Assembly (NCBI RefSeq): GCF_004210375.1
Contig: NW_027467782.1
Span: 36,817,771 to 36,881,770 of the forward strand
Direction: 5' to 3'
Source: Tachypleus tridentatus
Lineage: Eukaryota; Arthropoda; Merostomata; Xiphosura; Limulidae
DNA: 64,000 nucleotides
Shown here: positions 37,350 through 49,864 of the stretch, piece by piece
Numbering within the stretch: position 1 is the stretch's first letter
Layout: every line of letters starts with the position of its first letter
The notes under the pieces: generated by a model
What the model was told of the DNA's origin: nothing
Databases searched by the model: none
Seen by the model: only the letters and a program-made list of their open reading frames with translations
Program-made: the position numbers and the translations under genes

Positions 37350-40083
37350 CTTTGGGCCAGAGTAAAAGTATAACATCATACTCAGGTCCATTTCAGGACT
37401 CAGTCCATGCATGGACGAACAAGGTTTTTTTTTTTTTTTCCATTTAATTTTTTTTTTTTTTGTATTTTCATATATATATATATATTTTTTGTATTTTTCT
37501 CCTTTTTCTCGATTGAGAGAATGCTACCACTACTTGTAGTAACACAAACACTCACACAGAAAGAAAGTAATAATAATTATTATTATTCAATACTTGAATA
37601 ATAATTCAAAAGAGAAGAAAATAAAATAATAATAATGATTAAAAAAAGAAAATAATAATTATAAAATAAAAGAAACAAGGACTAAGTGTCTAGTGCATAG
37701 TGGCCAGCTTGTGTTACATTTCTTAAATATATGTTAAAGGGGAGAGGTATTTAGTACCATTTACATCATGTACGTGATATCTGTCGAGATCACACATTAA
37801 GTCATTTTGTGCCAATTCTTATTGAAATATTTTAGAGAATTATGCAAGAGTCTTTCAGCTATTGTATCTATGTTTGCATACTTGTGCATGAATGTGGTTG
37901 AGGTGCTACGTGGTACTTTGTATGCTGAAGTTAGTACAGAATTTTGTATACGTTGAAGTTTCTGTACATGTGTGGGTGCTATGTTAATCCAGGCAGGTGA
38001 TGCATATTCTATTGTTGGTCTAATGTACGTTTTGTAGATTTTAAGTATGTTGTCTGGCGATGTTCCTTGGATTTTACCTGAAAGACTTCTTGCATAGTTT
38101 GCTCTTTTCCAGATTCGTATCAGTACATTTTTAATATGTGGTAGCCACGTTAATTTTGAGTCATAGGTTAGACCTAGAAATTTAGCAGAAGTAGCAGTCA
38201 GTAAAAGTGATCCATTCATATAGAGTTTTGGTGGATCTTTTTTCAGCTTATTCAGTCTGCTGAATACTATGACTTGGGTTTTGGAATATTAACTTTGATT
38301 CTGTATTTCTGGCAGTATTCTTCGATGTTATTTAGGACTGGTTGTAGGTTCGTTGCTGCTATTGACGGGTGGGGGCACTTTTCCAGACTGCTACATCGTC
38401 AGCGAACTGTGATGCATAACCTAAATTTAGGTCCGACAGAGGCATATTACTCACGTACATGATAAATAATATAGGGCTAACAACCCCTCCCTGCGGGACT
38501 CCTGCTTCGGGTGAAAAGGACCCTGAGTGGGCCCCATTTACATTTACTTTACACATTCTGTTATCCAGGAAGTTGGACAGCCAGCGAATAGTTTCCTGGG
38601 GTAATGCCATTTCAAGCAATCTATGTCTTAAGCCGTTATGCCACACTGTGTCAAATGCTTTCTCAATGTCGAGAAAGCAAGCTACAGTGCATTCTTTTGT
38701 TGAAGCTGTCGGTAATTGATTCTGTAAGTCGAATCAGGTGGTCTGTAGTTTGGCGGTTTTCGAAATCCGTTTTGAATTTCTGGTAATTTTGAATTTTCTT
38801 CTAAGTAAACTGACAGACGATTACTAATTATCCTCTCTAATACTTTGCCAATACAACTGGTTAAGCTAATCGGGCGGTAGTTGTTTGGTTTATTCGCTGA
38901 CTTTCCTTCTTTCTGGAACATTAATATTATTGCTTCCTTCCAAGAAACGGGGATATATCCAGCTGATAGTGAGAGATTAAATAACGCTGTTAGGTGTTCA
39001 TATAATCTCTGAGTGCCTTGTTTTAGGAGGATAGCTTGAATACCATCTTCTCCAGGAGCTTTGTTTTTTGTGTTTTTAATAGCAGTTACTACTTCTGTAA
39101 CAGTGATATGTTTTACCAGTTGATGAGTGCACCAGTCTTTTGTTTTTCTTGGTGTGTAATATTGTTGACTGGAAATTTAGGTGTAAAAATGCTTCTGTTT
39201 TGGTCAATAAAGTTTGTGACTGTATTATAAAGTATCTGTTCATGTCTGGTTCATGATGTGTTTTGAACGTGTTTTCTAGGTGTTTTTTAAATATCTCGGC
39301 TTTTTCTGTGTTAGTGTATGCTGTTTCTCCATCCAGTTCCAGTGGTGGATATACTGTGTTTGTTGTTCCTGTGTTTGTAAATCTTTTCAAATGTGTCCAG
39401 AATTGTTTAGGATCAGTTTTATGATTTAGATCGGAACAGAAGGTGTCCCAGTTTTCTTGTTTCTGTTGTCTGATTAAGTTTCGTATTTTATTTCTTATTG
39501 TGTTTATCTGAGTTTTAAGTGTGGGGTTTCGATTTTGAATGTACTGTCTGCGGAGTATACGTCTGTTTTTAATTAAGTGTATTATATCTTTATGTGGTTG
39601 CCATGAATGAGTTGTTGTGAAGTGTTTTGTTTCGGTATCGAACTGTTGGCTGCATGTTTTAGACACTCAGAGATGATATGACAGTATGCATCTATATCTG
39701 ATGCGTCCGCGGCAATATGTAGTGCTTCTGGAGGTAAGGTTTCATTTAATATAGTTTGGAAAACTGGCCAATTAGCTTTTTTGTAGTTCAGTTGGTCTCT
39801 CACTATGGTTTTATTTAAGTGGGGGTGAGATTGAAGATACACCAAACTGGAAGGTGATCACTATCTATATCGTGACCAACATGAAAATTTACGAATTTGC
39901 GACTCATATTTGACGAACACAGGCATAAGTCCAGTATTTCACTGGTGCCATGTGCGTACGAGATATGTGTCGGTGTTGCATCGTTTAATAAAGTCATGTT
40001 TGATTCGTCCAGAAATTGATAAAGTAATTTGCCATTTGCGTTTGAGCAACGACAGTTGAATGCTATATGTTTACTGTTTAGGA
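37211..40083 (-). mobile_element. Jockey-type LINE C, 2.9 kb, 5'-truncated in the endonuclease
   Basis: The longest LINE copy. In element order on the minus strand: C-terminal endonuclease (SKHIAFNCRCSNANGKL, then DSDHLPVW; 39,815-40,080), a linker rich in basic helices (39,076-39,845), RT fingers (NNYRPISLTSCIGKVLERI; 38,682-38,921), RT palm (AGVPQGGVVSPILFIMYVSN and FADDVAVW; 38,359-38,646), the thumb-side domain (TYIRPTIEYASPAW; 37,797-38,219), then a 3' UTR with long A tracts and TTA-rich runs. It ends at CCCACACAGTCAAA. The pieces lie in several frames, so at least four frameshifts separate them. The 5' end stops inside the endonuclease. Close to the copy at 60.6-62.9 kb. Confidence 0.92.
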
Positions 40084-40592
40084 TATAGGAATGGAAAGTA
40101 CATGTGCAGCTAGTCCAAAAGTCGCATGTAAAGCAAGAGAGTAGCAAAAGTGGGATGATACATTTGCTTTCTAACAGTTAGAGTAGACACCACCTCCCGA
40201 ATTGTTAGCTCCTATATAGTTCTGCATTCGAAAGATGCATTTTTAAATGATAGAGACTTACTTTGGTTTTTGACTTATATTTTAAAGCTTATGAACTTAC
40301 AAGCTGGTATTACTATTTCTGTCTCTATTGTGATGGAAGAACTACCTCACATAAGTCAAATCTCAACAGTGACTAGGTAAAGTAGTTACATGTTGATGAC
40401 GTAACAGCCTATTTTCATATATTAGTGATTTTCATTATGCAGCCTACAACTTTATTTCCTATGGTTTTAATCTCTTTCATCTCCCGTTTTCAATGAGAAA
40501 TTTAACTTGTTTATTTATTTCCATCTACTGCATAAGGCTTTGTCAACTTTGTTTCCTCTTGACAGTATTCAGCCATCCTCTCATTATGTGTA
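40084..40592. other. Intergenic, nothing recognised
   Basis: Right flank of LINE C; no convincing target duplication was found. Confidence 0.45.
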
Positions 40593-40739
40593 CATCATTT
40601 CACAGCTATGCTCCATTCTGTACCTTCTCTCATAATGTGGTCATCATTTCTCAGCTATGTTCCATTCTGTATCTTCTCTTATAATGTGGACATCATTTCA
40701 CAGCTATGTTCCATTCTTTATCTTTACTTTTATCTCATG
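40593..40739. repeat. 49-bp tandem repeat, 3 copies
   Basis: CATCATTTCACAGCTATG-type units start at 40,593, 40,642 and 40,691, each followed by TTCCATTCTGTA and CTTCTC-AATGTGG. Copies differ at a few positions. Confidence 0.88.
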
Positions 40740-43176
40740 ACACTTCTTAATTCATTTTTCATCACCAGTAATTTTTTGTTTAAATTTTTTTCTGTTTATT
40801 ATGGTATTGTTTATTAAACCCTAAACTGATGTTGGAAACTTTGAAATGCAAGAGTTTATGATAATTGTCTGAGAAAATCAATGTCTAATAAGTTGTTCTG
40901 TGGCTGTAGGTATGATTTTTCATCATATCTATATAATTTTAATGTGTGGAAATAGGCAGGTATGTGGATAACTTGGTATAATCCTGAATAAATTAATTTA
41001 CCATCTGAGCTGAAGGATGTGGTACAAAGACCCAAAAAGAGAGGCTTTTCGTTCTTAGATAAATGGTAAATGTATACAGACGTTGAGTATTCAACTGATA
41101 CAAAGAATCTTGTAGAATAGATAGGGATTGATAGAGAATTTCAGTGAACCTACAGAAATCTTCCATTAATTCAATCATACTCAGTAACATGTATGAAAGT
41201 AAGTTTGAGTCAAAGGTATAGGGACTTCCGTCATAGACATGACTTTCAAAATAGAAATAACTTCACTATAAGACAGATCAGAAGTGGAAAACCTAAAATA
41301 AAAGGAAGAAAATTCAGCCTTGTTGAGAAATGTTTTGAAAATTCTCCTCAGTGAAAAGGGTATTAAAATTCATATGAACTTCAAGATTCATTTTCATCTG
41401 GAGTGAATTTTGAAACTTTAGTTAATTAACAACTATATAATAAAGGAAACACAAACAAACAACATGCAAAACATAAAAGAACAAAAAGGAAGATTTTAAC
41501 ACATCATCAAATGTAAAGGAGAAGATGGGATCCCCCCCTTGTATTATCTCCTGCTGGTTAGTCACCACAGATCTGATTTTGGAAAGTTAACATTTTCTTA
41601 CATAAAAATTTGTTTCAGTTAGATACCTAGCATTTCAGAGAAAGATTCTATCTTCTGTTAGCATCTTCCTTAAGTATTTGCATGACACTAGCTTTCAGGC
41701 AACTCCTACCTAAACTTTCGTAAGTTCTCATGAATTATATTATTGGATAATGATGTTACTTTGCAGTAAAGGCCCTCTCTCTACCAATAGGAGAGTGATG
41801 TCAATTCCATGTTTGCTAGCTCCATTTGTACTCATGAATCTTCATGACTGATGAGAAAAGAAGTCGTAAGTATCCAAAACAAAGCATACACATCAGGAAA
41901 CTTGTGAGTGAAGTGGCTGTTTAGTAGGTGGAAGAGGGTACAGATGGCTTACTATGAGGTACATCGCTCTTAATACATTATAATATATAAAGCAAATTCA
42001 TTGGACAGATGTTTATGAGGTCGAGTGTTTAAAAATAAAGAGTTAAAGATCTGGTACTTACTCTATTATTGATATATAAAACCACCATGAAATTGTCAGA
42101 ATGGATAATAATCAAACCATCTACTAGCATTGGTAAGAAATGCAAACATCTCCATTTGATAGAATAAAGGTCGAGCACACTGATGTGGAGGAATTGCTTA
42201 TGCTGGTCCAAATGTCTGAGGTGAGATGGCTATTCAGAGATGTACCACAACCAGAAAGATAAGCATCTGTGAAGAGGTGTAGGTCTGGTTTGAATCGATT
42301 GTGATTTATGACATTAAAACTACTTCATAAGCAGCTGAAGCCACAAATATTGATCAACATAGGGAATAGAACCATGGATTTTAGTGTTATAAGTCCATAA
42401 ACTTAAAATTGATCCATCGATAACCCGACAGCACAAAAAACTAAAGTAAATAGTTTACGTCTGCATGTAAAATGTAAGTAACTTTTACACGTGAAACTGG
42501 TTAATGTCGTCCTTGTGTACAGTGAGCTTATAATATAAATCAGTCAGTTATTAAGTTAACTGGAAATTTTTTTACTTTTCTGTAAACCTCTACATGAGAC
42601 CCTATGAGAGAGAGAAGACTTAGGATATGAACTAAGAACAGTGTTTGTATATAGTGTTAAAGATTGTTGATAATATTTTCATTGAAGAAGGGCTTATTTC
42701 TGGATAAACAAGACTGCTTAGTGTTGGTGGTATTATTTGTATTATTTCATGACTTAATATTTAATGATTGTTAAGTTCTTCATGATTATATTGTTAAGTG
42801 TTAACCATTTTTACTTCAGTATTGGTAAAGTGAAAAGACAGTGTTTGTTTATGACAACTGTTTCATATGAATCTGGTTCATTTTCTGTCCTTTTAATGGT
42901 GTAATTCAATATTTGAATTTATAGATAAGTAAATTTTCACTCTTTGAAATTAAACACTCACTATTCTCTAGTACTCTTCTTACAGTAATTTTAGTTTTGG
43001 TTTTTATTGATATAAAAATGGCTTCACTTTCTGTGTACATATGTGTTTATTTTTTTATTTCTCAGGTTTTAAAAGATTGTTTACCTTGTGGAACCACAAC
43101 ATGAATTATGCCTGTTGTTTAAAGTATTAATAATTGAATGTTATTAGAATGCTGACATATTGTAACTTTCCAAATC
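40740..43176. other. Intergenic, nothing firmly recognised
   Basis: No gene supported. Around 41,690-41,830 the phrases CAGGCAACTCCTACC and CTACCAATAGGAGAGTGATG resemble terminal sequence of DIRS-type elements as I remember it, but I could not confirm this by alignment inside the window. Confidence 0.35.
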
Positions 43177-43191
43177 ACTGAATAAAATTCA

Positions 43192-43296
43192 CAGCACTAT
43201 GTGTTCGGACTTACATTGCTAGAAACCGGTTTGAATACCCATGGAAGGAAGAGCAAACATATCTCATTGTTTAGTTTTGTGCCTAACTTTAAACAA
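43192..43296 (+). mobile_element. Short SINE (second family), truncated head, 15-bp target duplication
   Basis: Contains the 3' part of the tRNA-like head (CGGACTTACATTGCTAG, GGTTTGAATACCC) and a diverged tail. ACTGAATAAAATTCA flanks it at 43,177-43,191 and 43,297-43,311 without mismatch. Confidence 0.82.
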
Positions 43297-43764
43297 ACTG
43301 AATAAAATTCAACTAAAAGCTTCTGATGGTTTTTCAAGTGGTAAAGCATTGATATTTCTTTACTGAGGTCTGGACATTGTTCACAAACAACTTGAAATAC
43401 TTTAAATGCTGTGATTGACTTTAAAAGAGGCAAGTGAGAGAAGCTTATGCAAATCTAGTGGATATAGTGTGAGCTTGGATAATCAATTTCAGATCATAAG
43501 TCCAATCATCACATATCTGATTTGGATAACAATAAACGTTCATTAAAACATTAGTTTTGTTACCATGGCTGGCTGGCATGTTAGTTTTGTTACCATGTTA
43601 AAATTACCTGTTGGTAATGAAATAAGCAACATTTGAACAAAATACTTGTGATATTTTATATTGTCAGATGTGTGTTTTGGATTATTTGGTAAAGATGGTA
43701 AAGCCATATCATTCTACATAATGATATAAACAAAGTTATTTCTATTTCGTTAGATCACTGTGAT
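43297..43764. other. Intergenic, nothing recognised
   Basis: Short AT-rich spacer with a local duplication of TTAGTTTTGTTACCATG near 43,551 and 43,580. Confidence 0.5.
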
Positions 43765-44010
43765 TACCGAGATCAGCAGTGTAAGTACTGGATCTGATCA
43801 AAATTGTCATCAGTGTAAGTACTGGATCTGATCCAACTTGTCATCAGTGTAAGTACTGAATCTGATCCAACTTGTCATCAGTGTAAGTACTGAATCTGAT
43901 CCAACTTGTCATCAGTGTAAGTACTGAATATGATCAATCTTGTCATCAGTGTAAGTACTGAATCTGATCAAACTTGTCAACAGTGTAAGTACTGGATCTT
44001 AAACAAAATT
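43765..44010. repeat. 34-bp minisatellite, about 7 copies
   Basis: CAGTGTAAGTACTG recurs at 43,777, 43,811, 43,845, 43,879, 43,913, 43,947 and 43,981, a constant 34-bp period, with TGATC(A/C)AACTTGTCAT between. The right end runs directly into the LINE. Confidence 0.95.
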
Positions 44011-44011
44011 G

Positions 44012-46018
44012 TCAGAAGTGTATTCAACCTGATCCTGAACTCCATATCAGTGAAGTTGTGCTGTCTGTGGTCCCTGAGACAAGGTTCTTGGAACTTATCT
44101 TTGCCTGTATGCTGACCTTTACACCACACATGGGTCAAATGTATAAGAGCACGGAACATCCTCTGTGTCCTCTCTTCCACCACTTGGGCAGCAGATCGAC
44201 GTTCTCTGCTAAAGATATGTAGTGCTCTTATTAGTCGCAACTTGACTGTGGATTATTGAACTATAACTCTGGCTGACCTTTGGCCTTAAAGATGCTAGAT
44301 CCTATTCATCATTGAGGTCTTTGGCTCTGCATTGGGGCTTTCAGCACTTCCCAGTTCAGAGCTTATACATAGAGTCTCATGAACCTTTTTGCACCTCCAT
44401 TGTTTGCAACTGTCTTTACAATATGCTTTGATACTTTGTTCCTTACCAAAGCATCTCATCTGGGGTTTTGTTTTCCTTCCTTGTTGGGCCATGCTTTTTC
44501 AGACCAGATGGTTTGCCATTGCTTCTTTTGGCATTCATATCAGGTACAGTTAGATGAATTGGGTCTGTTCTCAATAAACATTGCTGTATCCACTGGTTAG
44601 CCGATCCTACCATGGCTTCTTACATTTCTTAATTGTGACTTATCTTTAAATCATCTGAGAAAAGTTGACACTCCTGATTGGAAATATTATCTGCAATTTG
44701 CTGAACATCTTTTGAACCATCCTTGTATTCCTATTTATATAGATGGTTCAAAATCAGGTGACTGTGTTGGCTCTGCCATGGATTGTTGTGGTTCGGTGGT
44801 TGCACACAGAATCCCCACTACAGCTTCTGTGTTTACTGCTGAACTGTATGCTATTTCCCTTGCCCTGGATCACATAGAAGTTAAGCAGTAGTCAAACTGC
44901 ACTATTTATACTGACTCGCATAGTTCTCTACTGGACCTGGAATTGCTTCAAGTTAATTTACACCCTGTTCTTGCTGATATTCAAAACCACTGGCCCATTT
45001 CTCTTTAACATCTACTTCTATCCAGTTTTCTGGATACCAGGCCACTTTGGTATTCATGGGAATGAGCTTGCTGACACTGCAGCTAAGTCTATCTGCTCTG
45101 GCTCTATCACCACTGTACCTGTCCCATACATAGACTATGGTCCTGTATTCAAGACTCATCTCTGTGCCAGCTGGCAGTTGACTTGGAGTTAGCAACACGA
45201 AAACAAGCTTTTCCAAATAAAACATTATATTGGACTTTAGTCGTCTTGCTTGCGTCAGGGTTGAAGAGAGTAAGTTGTTCTAACTAGACTACGCATTGGT
45301 CACAGTTTTTTAACTCATCATTTGCTTTTATCTGGGACTGATGCACCAGTGTGTAGTTTGTGTAACACTCAAATTACAATAAGCCACATTTTACTTTCTT
45401 GTCATTGTTATGACTCTCAACAACGGCACCATTTTAAACATGTTCTGTCCCAAGGTTTGTCCATAATGTTAGACAGTGATGGTGACACTGTCCACCTTGG
45501 TAATGTTTTTAGTTTTCTAAAGGTCATTAATCTTTTTAATTTCTACATTACACCTTTTTAATGTGGTTCCCTTTTAAAAATCATCTAGTTCAATTTAAAA
45601 TTAGAAACTGACCTAACATGAAATAACTCGATGCTAGGACTGGAAAGGCCAACTTCAGGTGACTAACGCTGCTGTTCGAACTACCCATTAGTCATCCTGG
45701 CAAGGTATTATTATATCAGGTGACTGATGGTGGTTTTTGTACTTACCTGTTAGTCTTCCTGGTGAGTTATTATTACAGTTACACTACAGAAAGTCCTTTA
45801 CAACTTAAATTTCTGTAATTTTTTCTTGACTTTGTAGACTAGATGTAAACATTGGTTTTATGCTATTTATGTTGTTTTTTTAACTTTGTTTTGTTTTACC
45901 TTAATTTCCTTTTATGAATTTTACTAAATTTACTTTTAACTTTTTACCAGATGTTTGGTGCAGATAGCCTAGCTGCTTTGTGCCATAAAACACTTAATCA
46001 AGCAACAACGAATCAATA
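44012..46018 (+). mobile_element. RNase-H-bearing LINE (I/R1-type), 3' half, degraded
   Basis: Starts in the RT thumb (PDPELHISEVVLSVVPETRF, near 44,026). An RNase H domain follows: DGSKSGDCVGSA (44,739), FTAELYAISLALD (44,830), IYTDSHSS (about 44,915) and WIPGHFGIHGNELADTAA (45,031-45,085), which carry the usual D/E/D/H-D catalytic positions. A CSLCNTQITISHILLSCHCY cysteine/histidine motif (45,349) ends the coding part, followed by a 3' UTR with a roughly 90-bp duplication (45,650-45,760). Several stops and frameshifts interrupt the frame. The 3' end, TGCAGATAGCC then AGCTGCTTTGTGCC (45,959-45,984), resembles both SINE families' tails. Confidence 0.88.
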
Positions 46019-46628
46019 ATGTAACAGTGAACTTTCTGTATCATTATGCATCTCTTGATCTCCACAAAAATGAGAGATTCATGAATCTAATTTAGAGAAG
46101 AAAATTGCAGTGATTTGTAACAAATGGAATAAAAAGACAACAAATTCAACACTATTTATTGTATCAAGGGAAACTAAAGGATATTCTAAATGAGAAAGTT
46201 AAACTGTAGTACACATTTTCAGTAAGTATAAACATTGATAAGACTTCAAGAACCAAGTTTTGGCTTTCTTAAAGACAGACTGCTCTCCTCAGATTCAATT
46301 GAAGGCTTCATCATAACCATAAAATTTGCTTATCACAAGAAAATGCAGAAAAGGGTACCAGGACATAGAAATGTCTTTGTTTCTTGTGACAACTTCAAAG
46401 TATCCTCACAAACACAAGGTCAAGTAGAATGCAATTAAACTATCCCACAAATAGTACGTTGTCTTCTTGAAATATTGAGTCACAAAGAAGTAACACCTCA
46501 GGTTTGATGTTTCATGTGACAGCTACCAGGTTTAATCAGAATTTAAAAAAATTAAAGATTGTTGTAAATAGTAAATACTATGGGAAAGAAAGATATGTAG
46601 TATTTGTATACTTAATCATTCACATGTA
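46019..46628. other. Intergenic, nothing recognised
   Basis: AT-rich spacer to the 174-bp repeat. Confidence 0.5.
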
Positions 46629-47135
46629 AAATATAAGAAAATGAGTTCTTTAAGAAAGCAAGTTTTTATATCCTCAGTTTCAGAAAATGTGGGACAACTA
46701 GGACATTTCTTAAAATTCTGTTTATAAAATACAGATTTGTAAATCCTTTTTTCCTTGTTATTATAATAACAACAGGAAAACAGAGAAATATAATATTATG
46801 TAGAATATAAGATAATGAGTTCTTTAAGAAAGCAAGTTTTTATATCCTCAGTTTCAGAAAATGTGGGAAGACCAGGACATTTCTTAAAATTCTGTTTATA
46901 AAATATAGATTTGTAAATCCTTTTTTCCTTGTTATTATAATAACAACAGGAAAACAGAGAAATATAATATTATGTAGAATATAAGATAATGAGTTCTTTA
47001 AGAAAGCAAGTTTTTATATCCTCAGTTATAGAAAATGTGGGAAGATCAGAACATTTCTTAAAATTCTGTTTATAAAATACAGATTTGTAAATCCTTTTTT
47101 GCTTGTTAGTATAATAACAATAGGTAAACTGAAAA
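46629..47135. repeat. 174-bp tandem repeat, about 2.9 copies
   Basis: GAGTTCTTTAAGAAAGCAAG occurs at 46,643, 46,817 and 46,991, a constant 174-bp period. Units are nearly identical over most of their length, so the duplication is recent. It lies just upstream of a dynein-like exon. Confidence 0.95.
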
Positions 47136-47193
47136 GCATCAACTCAGATTGTGATGTTTACAACGTATTAATAAGTAGGTTTTCTTCTTTCAG

Positions 47194-47336
47194 GTGGTTT
47201 ACAGCTGTACAAAACATAATTCATCAAGGTATCAAGCAGAAGCATGTTCTGTCTCCCACTATTCAGCTTCATCTGCAGTCTTTCTTTGACAATGTAGCAA
47301 TGCTAATGACTCTGCAACTCCAATCTCTCTGCAAGG
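47194..47336 (+). pseudogene. Probable dynein heavy chain stem exon
   Basis: After the acceptor TTTTCTTCTTTCAG an open stretch reads WFTAVQNIIHQGIKQKHV, then SPTIQLHLQSFFDNV and AMLMTLQLQSLCK before a possible GTGTTT donor. FF(x)xVAxLMTxQLQSL resembles the N-terminal stem of axonemal dyneins, where the chain dimerises and binds intermediate chains. It lies on the same strand as, and upstream of, the later stem and linker exons, which fits the expected order. This exon itself is unbroken; I group it with the pseudogene because its downstream partners are damaged. Confidence 0.5.
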
Positions 47337-47407
47337 TGTTTATGGAAAAATACACTGAATTTTTTTCTATTATATTTAATCATTTTATATTTGATTATGA
47401 TGGCTAA

Positions 47408-48252
47408 CTATGGGATAATAGAAAAACTGCTTATGTTTGTGCTGCCTAACATGTTACTTCTAGTGGAGCAGCCAAGTACAAAATTCAGTATGGACCCACA
47501 GCAATATTGTGCACAGGATGTACACTGTCCTTTTGAGACAAATTACAGATTAAAACAAAAACTCTACATATGACTTATTTAGACATGGGAATAATCATGC
47601 AGTCTCTAACTGGTAGGCTTGAGTAATGTGCAGAATGGTTACAGTCATGCAAAGCCATCCCATGCTTATGATTTTCAAATATCTGATATATCTACTCAGC
47701 ACACGGGAGAAGACACAGTAGTCCTTAGAAAGTAACATACAGCGATTAGATCCAAATGCAAGCCCACCAATATCACTCCTAGGAGGCGCTAAGAGTACTT
47801 TCAGAGTTAAATAGATATCAGTAAAATAGTAGGTAAAATACATAGTGGCCAAGGGGATAACATAGAAATAGGTTTATGTGCTGATCCGTCAAGACTTTCT
47901 GTAGAGGCCCTGAAGGTGCATGCCAAGTGTAGGTGAGAAGTGTATATGCACAAACAGCATTTCTGCTTGATATATATATGTATGATAGATGTAGTAAACA
48001 TTTAAGAGCATTTGTAAAATGGATAAGTTATTCTAAATATATTTATAATTACAAAAACAAACCTCAGCAAAACTGACTGAATTCTAACTTTTAGCAGTCC
48101 CAAACCCAGTGGGTCAGCAGTAACTTTATGGATTTAAATCTCTAAATTCATGAGTTCAATTCACTACAGTGGACAGAAAACACAGTCCAATGTGTAGGAT
48201 TTTACTAAAACAACAATAAATTTTTTACTACATTTCTTCATTAAAGCTTTTC
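47408..48252. other. Intergenic or intron, nothing recognised
   Basis: If the dynein reading is right, this is intronic. No further exon was recognised. Confidence 0.4.
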
Positions 48253-48375
48253 TCCCCCCGCTAGTACAGCGGTATGTCTCCAGATTTACAAAGCTAAAAT
48301 CAGGGGTTCGATTCCTCTCAGTGGGCTCATCAGATAGCCAATGTGACTTTGTTGTATAAAACACACACACACAAA
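48253..48375 (+). mobile_element. Short SINE (second family), full-length
   Basis: The best-preserved copy: a CCCCGCTAGTACAGCGGTAT head with box B (GGGGTTCGATTCC), CAGATAGCCAATGTGACTTT tail and (AC)n end. The tRNA-like secondary structure is still recognisable. Confidence 0.88.
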
Positions 48376-49864
48376 CTTTTTTATGTATTCTCTTCAGAGG
48401 CCATTATTATCAGATATTTTTTGCTATAATGTGTTTTTCTAGTTTAAGAATTTACTGAAGGCCTTTGTAAATAGAACATTGTGGAGACTTCAGGACCAAT
48501 TAAATAATACTAAACATTTGCTAGATGTAAAGAAATATATGTTAATGAACCTCACAAGACAAATTAACAAGAATAATTAAATATTGTGTAAATGACAGCA
48601 ATATAGCAGGTTAATGTAAAACAATATGAAGTTCTGCATTGGACTATGTTAGAAGACTATATTCTGACAGTAAAAATGTTAAATACTTTTGTTACTTGAT
48701 TTATTAAGTGGAATATTTAGTGTCTGATATTTGTGTCTGTGTTACTTAAGTGTTTTAAAACCAAAAAATCATAATGTCATTTTGTTCATTAACACTACAA
48801 TGTGATTGTGTTAGTAAACAATGCTCTGTGTCTTTAGAGAGTTTATTATGTAACTGTGTTGGTAAACTCTTGGTTACATAGTAATATTTGTATTATTTGA
48901 TAATTGAGTTTAAAGCAGACAGTGTGATTGTATTAATAAACTGTACTTTAGCAATAAATAAGTGTTATTATATTATTAACATATTGTATTATATGTGTTG
49001 CATTGTTTTAATAATAATTATTCCAGTATGATCTCAAACACAGCTATATCACATTTCTTTTGCTCTTTGAGCATTGTTAAAACTTTTCTCAATCAGTGCA
49101 CCAGTCTATATACCCTATCAATTTTGCACCATTTCTGAACATGTACATATCATGTGACTACTTTCCACCAACAGTATTGTGCTACCTATATTGAAGCAGC
49201 TTAGCTCTTTCTGCCATTCTCACTCAATCCTCACTTTTAGAATTGGCAGATTCTGAAAGAAATACACAAGAAAAATGTTAACTTCTGATGTGGTCTTACC
49301 TCCTTTCACACCTTCTCTATTGGTACAGCATTGTTTAGTTATGTTTTTTTGCATGCTACTGAAATATAAGAGATCTCATGAATTGCAAACATTGTGTCAA
49401 CTATGCATTTCCTGTTACAGTCGAAAATGTTACTGTTAAACAGCTTCTCAGGAATCAGGTTAGACTTCATCTGCAAAGAAAGTTTGTCTTAATTTGCAGG
49501 AAGCTACGTTTATATGTTCAACAGTTATTTCTTCTTATTTTTCATGTGGCATTGTTTCTGAGAAAAATTACAATTAATGAGAAAATAATTTGGACTCTTT
49601 TTCTCTAGTAGCTTATTTTAAGCTGTTACACTGTACACTTCTTAAAGAGTTTTCACCTTCCACCCATCCCTGTACTGCAATGTCATTCATGTTGGTGGTG
49701 AATTGTTCTTCCTGTCCTTTTTCCTGTTGCTTCCAGCTCTATCAGGGAATCCATGATAAGTATTTCAACATGAATCCTTCACACCTGGTTAATACACTTG
49801 TAGCTTGGCTCCAATACTTTTTGTGTGGCTTTGTCCTTGTCTAAAAATGGAAGAATTAAGTATT
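48376..49864. other. Intergenic or intron, nothing firmly recognised
   Basis: T-rich on the plus strand from 49,300 onward. Weak short frames only. Confidence 0.4.

Noticed and set aside
37407-37601. Phe-rich frame near LINE C (and its twin at 60,721-60,968)
   Set aside because: Produced by T tracts in the LINE 3' UTR, antisense to the element.
37211-40139. Target duplication around LINE C (GAAAGTA on both sides)
   Set aside because: Not adjacent to the element's 3' end and too short to trust.
41690-41830. Possible DIRS terminal sequence
   Set aside because: Only a remembered resemblance; no matching second copy was found in the window.
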